Assembly (NCBI GenBank): GCA_003154135.1
Contig: PMCN01000113.1
Coordinates: forward strand, 22,739 to 29,859
DNA: 7,121 nucleotides
Direction of reading: 5' to 3'
Origin: Acidimicrobiaceae bacterium
Lineage (GTDB): Bacteria > Actinomycetota > Acidimicrobiia > Acidimicrobiales > Ilumatobacteraceae
The notes under the pieces: generated by a model
Seen by the model: the letters and a program-made list of their open reading frames with translations, nothing else
Databases searched by the model: none
What the model was told of the DNA's origin: nothing
Program-made: the position numbers and the translations under genes
Shown here: positions 5,544 through 7,121 of the stretch, one piece after another
Layout: each line of letters opens with the position of its first letter
How positions within the stretch are numbered: position 1 is the stretch's first letter

Positions 5544-6511
5544 TGGTGGCCGTGGGGTCCAAGTGCAGGGTGTGCAAGGGCCCGGCCATCATCGACCTGC
5601 CGCGTCACAACGCGCACTTCTGCGCCGATCACTTCCTCGAGCTCTGCCGGCGACAGGTGGCGAAGGCGATCGAGAAGTACGACATGATCCACCCCGACGA
5701 CAAGGTGCTCGTCGCCGTCTCCGGAGGCAAGGACAGCCTCGCCGTGTGGGACCTGCTCATCGACCTCGGCTACAAGGCCGACGGTCTCTACATCGGGCTG
5801 GGCATCGGCGAGTACAGCGAGGTGTCGGGCCAGTACGCCCGTGCCTTCGCCGCCGAGCGGGGCCTGCGGCTGATCGAGGTGTCGCTGCGAGACGACTACG
5901 GCTACGACATCCCGACCGCATCGCGCGCCACGCGGCGCGTGCCGTGCAGTGCCTGCGGCACCAGCAAGCGGCACCTGTTCGACAAGGCGGCGCTCGACGG
6001 GGGCTACACCGTGCTCGTCACCGGTCACAACCTCGACGACGAAGCCGCAGTGCTGTTCGGCAACACCCTTCGCTGGGACGTCGAGTACCTGTCGCGGCAG
6101 CTGCCGGTGCTGCCCGCCCGCAGCGGGTTCCCGAAGAAGGTGAAGCCACTCGTGCGCCTCACCGAGCGCGAGATGGCCGCCTGGTGCATCGTGCGCGGCA
6201 TCGATTACCTCGTCGACGAGTGCCCGATGGCGGCCGGCAACAAGCACCTGGCCTACAAGGCGACGCTCAACGCGATCGAGCAGGAGTCGCCGGGCAGCAA
6301 GGCGTCGTTCTACTTGAACTTCCTCGACAACATGGCGCCGCTGCTCGCCGGGCGTTCGGCCTCGGCCACCGATGCGCTGGGCACGTGCACCTCGTGCGGC
6401 GCGCCCACCACCAGCGATCTGTGCGCGTTCTGCCGCACGGCAGCCAAGGCTCGAGCGCACGAACCCGTGCCCGTCGAGCTCGTACTCAGCAAGGGGAGAC
6501 GACGTCGATGA
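5543..6511 (+). CDS. ttuA: tRNA 2-thiolation enzyme, TtuA/TtcA family
   Basis: A 322-residue PP-loop ATPase predicted to adenylate C2 of a tRNA uridine (position 54 in Thermus) and replace the oxygen with sulfur delivered by the small carrier. In order: an N-terminal zinc finger (C8, C11, then H22, H25, C27, H30 as candidate ligands), the PP-loop SGGKDS at 60-65, catalytic CSAC with C135 and C138, K142, GHNLDD at 161-166, C227 in ECP, and a C-terminal zinc ribbon (C282, C285, C294, C297). From memory, the essential Thermus TtuA residues are C130, C133, K137, D161 and C222. Each has an equivalent here at a constant offset of five (135, 138, 142, 166, 227), so the [4Fe-4S] site and active site look complete. 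The ATG overlaps the carrier stop by one base, and the length is normal. Confidence 0.9.
   Translation: MVAVGSKCRVCKGPAIIDLPRHNAHFCADHFLELCRRQVAKAIEKYDMIHPDDKVLVAVSGGKDSLAVWDLLIDLGYKADGLYIGLGIGEYSEVSGQYARAFAAERGLRLIEVSLRDDYGYDIPTASRATRRVPCSACGTSKRHLFDKAALDGGYTVLVTGHNLDDEAAVLFGNTLRWDVEYLSRQLPVLPARSGFPKKVKPLVRLTEREMAAWCIVRGIDYLVDECPMAAGNKHLAYKATLNAIEQESPGSKASFYLNFLDNMAPLLAGRSASATDALGTCTSCGAPTTSDLCAFCRTAAKARAHEPVPVELVLSKGRRRR
6491..6498 (+). promoter_or_regulatory. Shine-Dalgarno (AAGGGGAG) for trmI
   Basis: This purine run lies nine bases before ATG6508, within the last codons of the ttuA-like gene. It fixes the trmI start at the ATGA overlap and shows that the methyltransferase has its own ribosome entry in addition to coupling. 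Confidence 0.65.
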
Positions 6512-7121
6512 ACCGCCCGTACGCCTATGGCGACAAGGTGCTGCTGCTCGACAGCAAGCAGCGCCGGTACCTCATCACGCTCGCCGAGGGTGCCGAGTTC
6601 CACACGCACGCCGGCCTCATCCCCCATGCCGAGTTCGTCGACCGTGCCGAGGGAGCCGTCCTGAAGAGCACCAAGGGCGCCACGTACACGTCGCTGCGGC
6701 CCACGTTGGAAGACTTCGTGCTCGAGATGCCACGCGGCGCCCAGGTGATCTACCCCAAAGACCTCGCGCCCATCTGCATGCTGGCCGACATCGGGCCGGG
6801 GGTACGCGTGCTCGAGAGCGGGGTGGGGTCGGGCGCGCTCAGCATGACCATGTTGCGCTACGGCGCCGAGATCGTGGGCTACGAGCTGCGCGAGGACTTC
6901 CTCAACCGGGCCCGCGCCAACGTGCGCAGCTTCCTCGGCGAGGGCGTGCTCGACCGCTACCAGCTGCACCTGCGCGACTGCTACGACGGCATCGACGAGC
7001 GCGACATCGACCGCGTCGTCCTCGACCTGCCCGAGCCCTGGCGTGTGGTGCCCCACGCCCTCGAGGCCTTGCGCCCGGGCGGCATCCTGGTGGCCTACAC
7101 GCCGTCGATCACGCAGGCGGC
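6508..7121 (+). CDS. trmI: tRNA (adenine-58-N1)-methyltransferase, TrmI type, 3' end outside window
   Basis: The first 204 codons are present and the frame runs off the right edge; the family usually has about 255-290 residues. It uses S-adenosylmethionine to make m1A58 in the tRNA T-loop. The N-terminal domain carries EFHTHAGLIPH at 30-40, then RPTLEDFVLEMPRGAQVIYPKD at about 64-85, which is highly characteristic of bacterial TrmI and mycobacterial Rv2118c. SAM-binding motif I is VLESGVGSGAL at 101-111, the acidic motif II residue is E126 in GYELRED, and motif IV is VVLDLPEPW at 170-178, where D173 is the likely catalytic acidic residue. The start overlaps the ttuA-like stop by four bases (ATGA). 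Its place after the thiolation genes suggests coordinated T-loop modification. In mycobacteria this gene lies near the proteasome/pupylation genes, so those may follow. Confidence 0.93.
   Translation, partial: MNRPYAYGDKVLLLDSKQRRYLITLAEGAEFHTHAGLIPHAEFVDRAEGAVLKSTKGATYTSLRPTLEDFVLEMPRGAQVIYPKDLAPICMLADIGPGVRVLESGVGSGALSMTMLRYGAEIVGYELREDFLNRARANVRSFLGEGVLDRYQLHLRDCYDGIDERDIDRVVLDLPEPWRVVPHALEALRPGGILVAYTPSITQA

Noticed and set aside
5219..6460. 413-codon minus-strand open frame
   Set aside because: It is antisense to the sulfur carrier and ttuA-like genes, and its composition is that of a shadow frame with no recognisable domain.

Overview
The window is very GC-rich, with strong G/C preference at third codon positions, so all six frames carry long spurious ORFs. 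The gene content, GTG starts and apparently leaderless promoters suggest an actinomycete-type bacterium (Actinomycetota). Acidimicrobiia is my best guess, made on general resemblance and not proven by anything in the window. All nine genes I accept are on the + strand, and they fall into three tightly packed transcription units. The last gene runs off the right edge.

Left edge (1-133): a non-coding array of seven 19-bp units. Each begins with the same seven bases and ends in a six-base variable linker, and the array may continue beyond the window. A TAnnnT-type -10 box follows it.

Unit A (about 154-4424): an NDP-forming acyl-CoA synthetase with its ATP-grasp part at the N-terminus, a PBP4-type D-Ala-D-Ala carboxypeptidase with a possible lipobox, and a stand-alone Lon N-terminal (substrate-binding) domain protein. 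The junctions are TGA directly followed by ATG, then a one-base TGATG overlap, so the three genes are probably translated together.

Unit B (about 4485-5310): three small genes for a two-helix membrane protein, a one-helix 67-aa protein and a 90-aa weakly hydrophobic protein. None has a function I can name with confidence.

Unit C (5346 to beyond the end): the most interesting part. A 65-aa ubiquitin-like sulfur carrier (TtuB/ThiS/MoaD type), a TtuA-type tRNA 2-thiolation enzyme and a TrmI-type tRNA m1A58 methyltransferase are joined by one-base and four-base stop/start overlaps. In Thermus, TtuA with TtuB makes 2-thioribothymidine at tRNA position 54 and TrmI makes m1A at position 58, both in the T-loop, and m1A58 is reported to promote the thiolation. 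The unit therefore reads as a compact T-loop modification operon. The sulfur carrier ends in Gly-Gly-Cys instead of the usual free Gly-Gly, so it may need processing before activation. No E1-like activating enzyme or JAMM protease lies in the window.

The longest stretch without a gene is the first 153 bases. Between units there are only about 60 bases (4425-4484) and 35 bases (5311-5345), and I see no convincing terminator in either.
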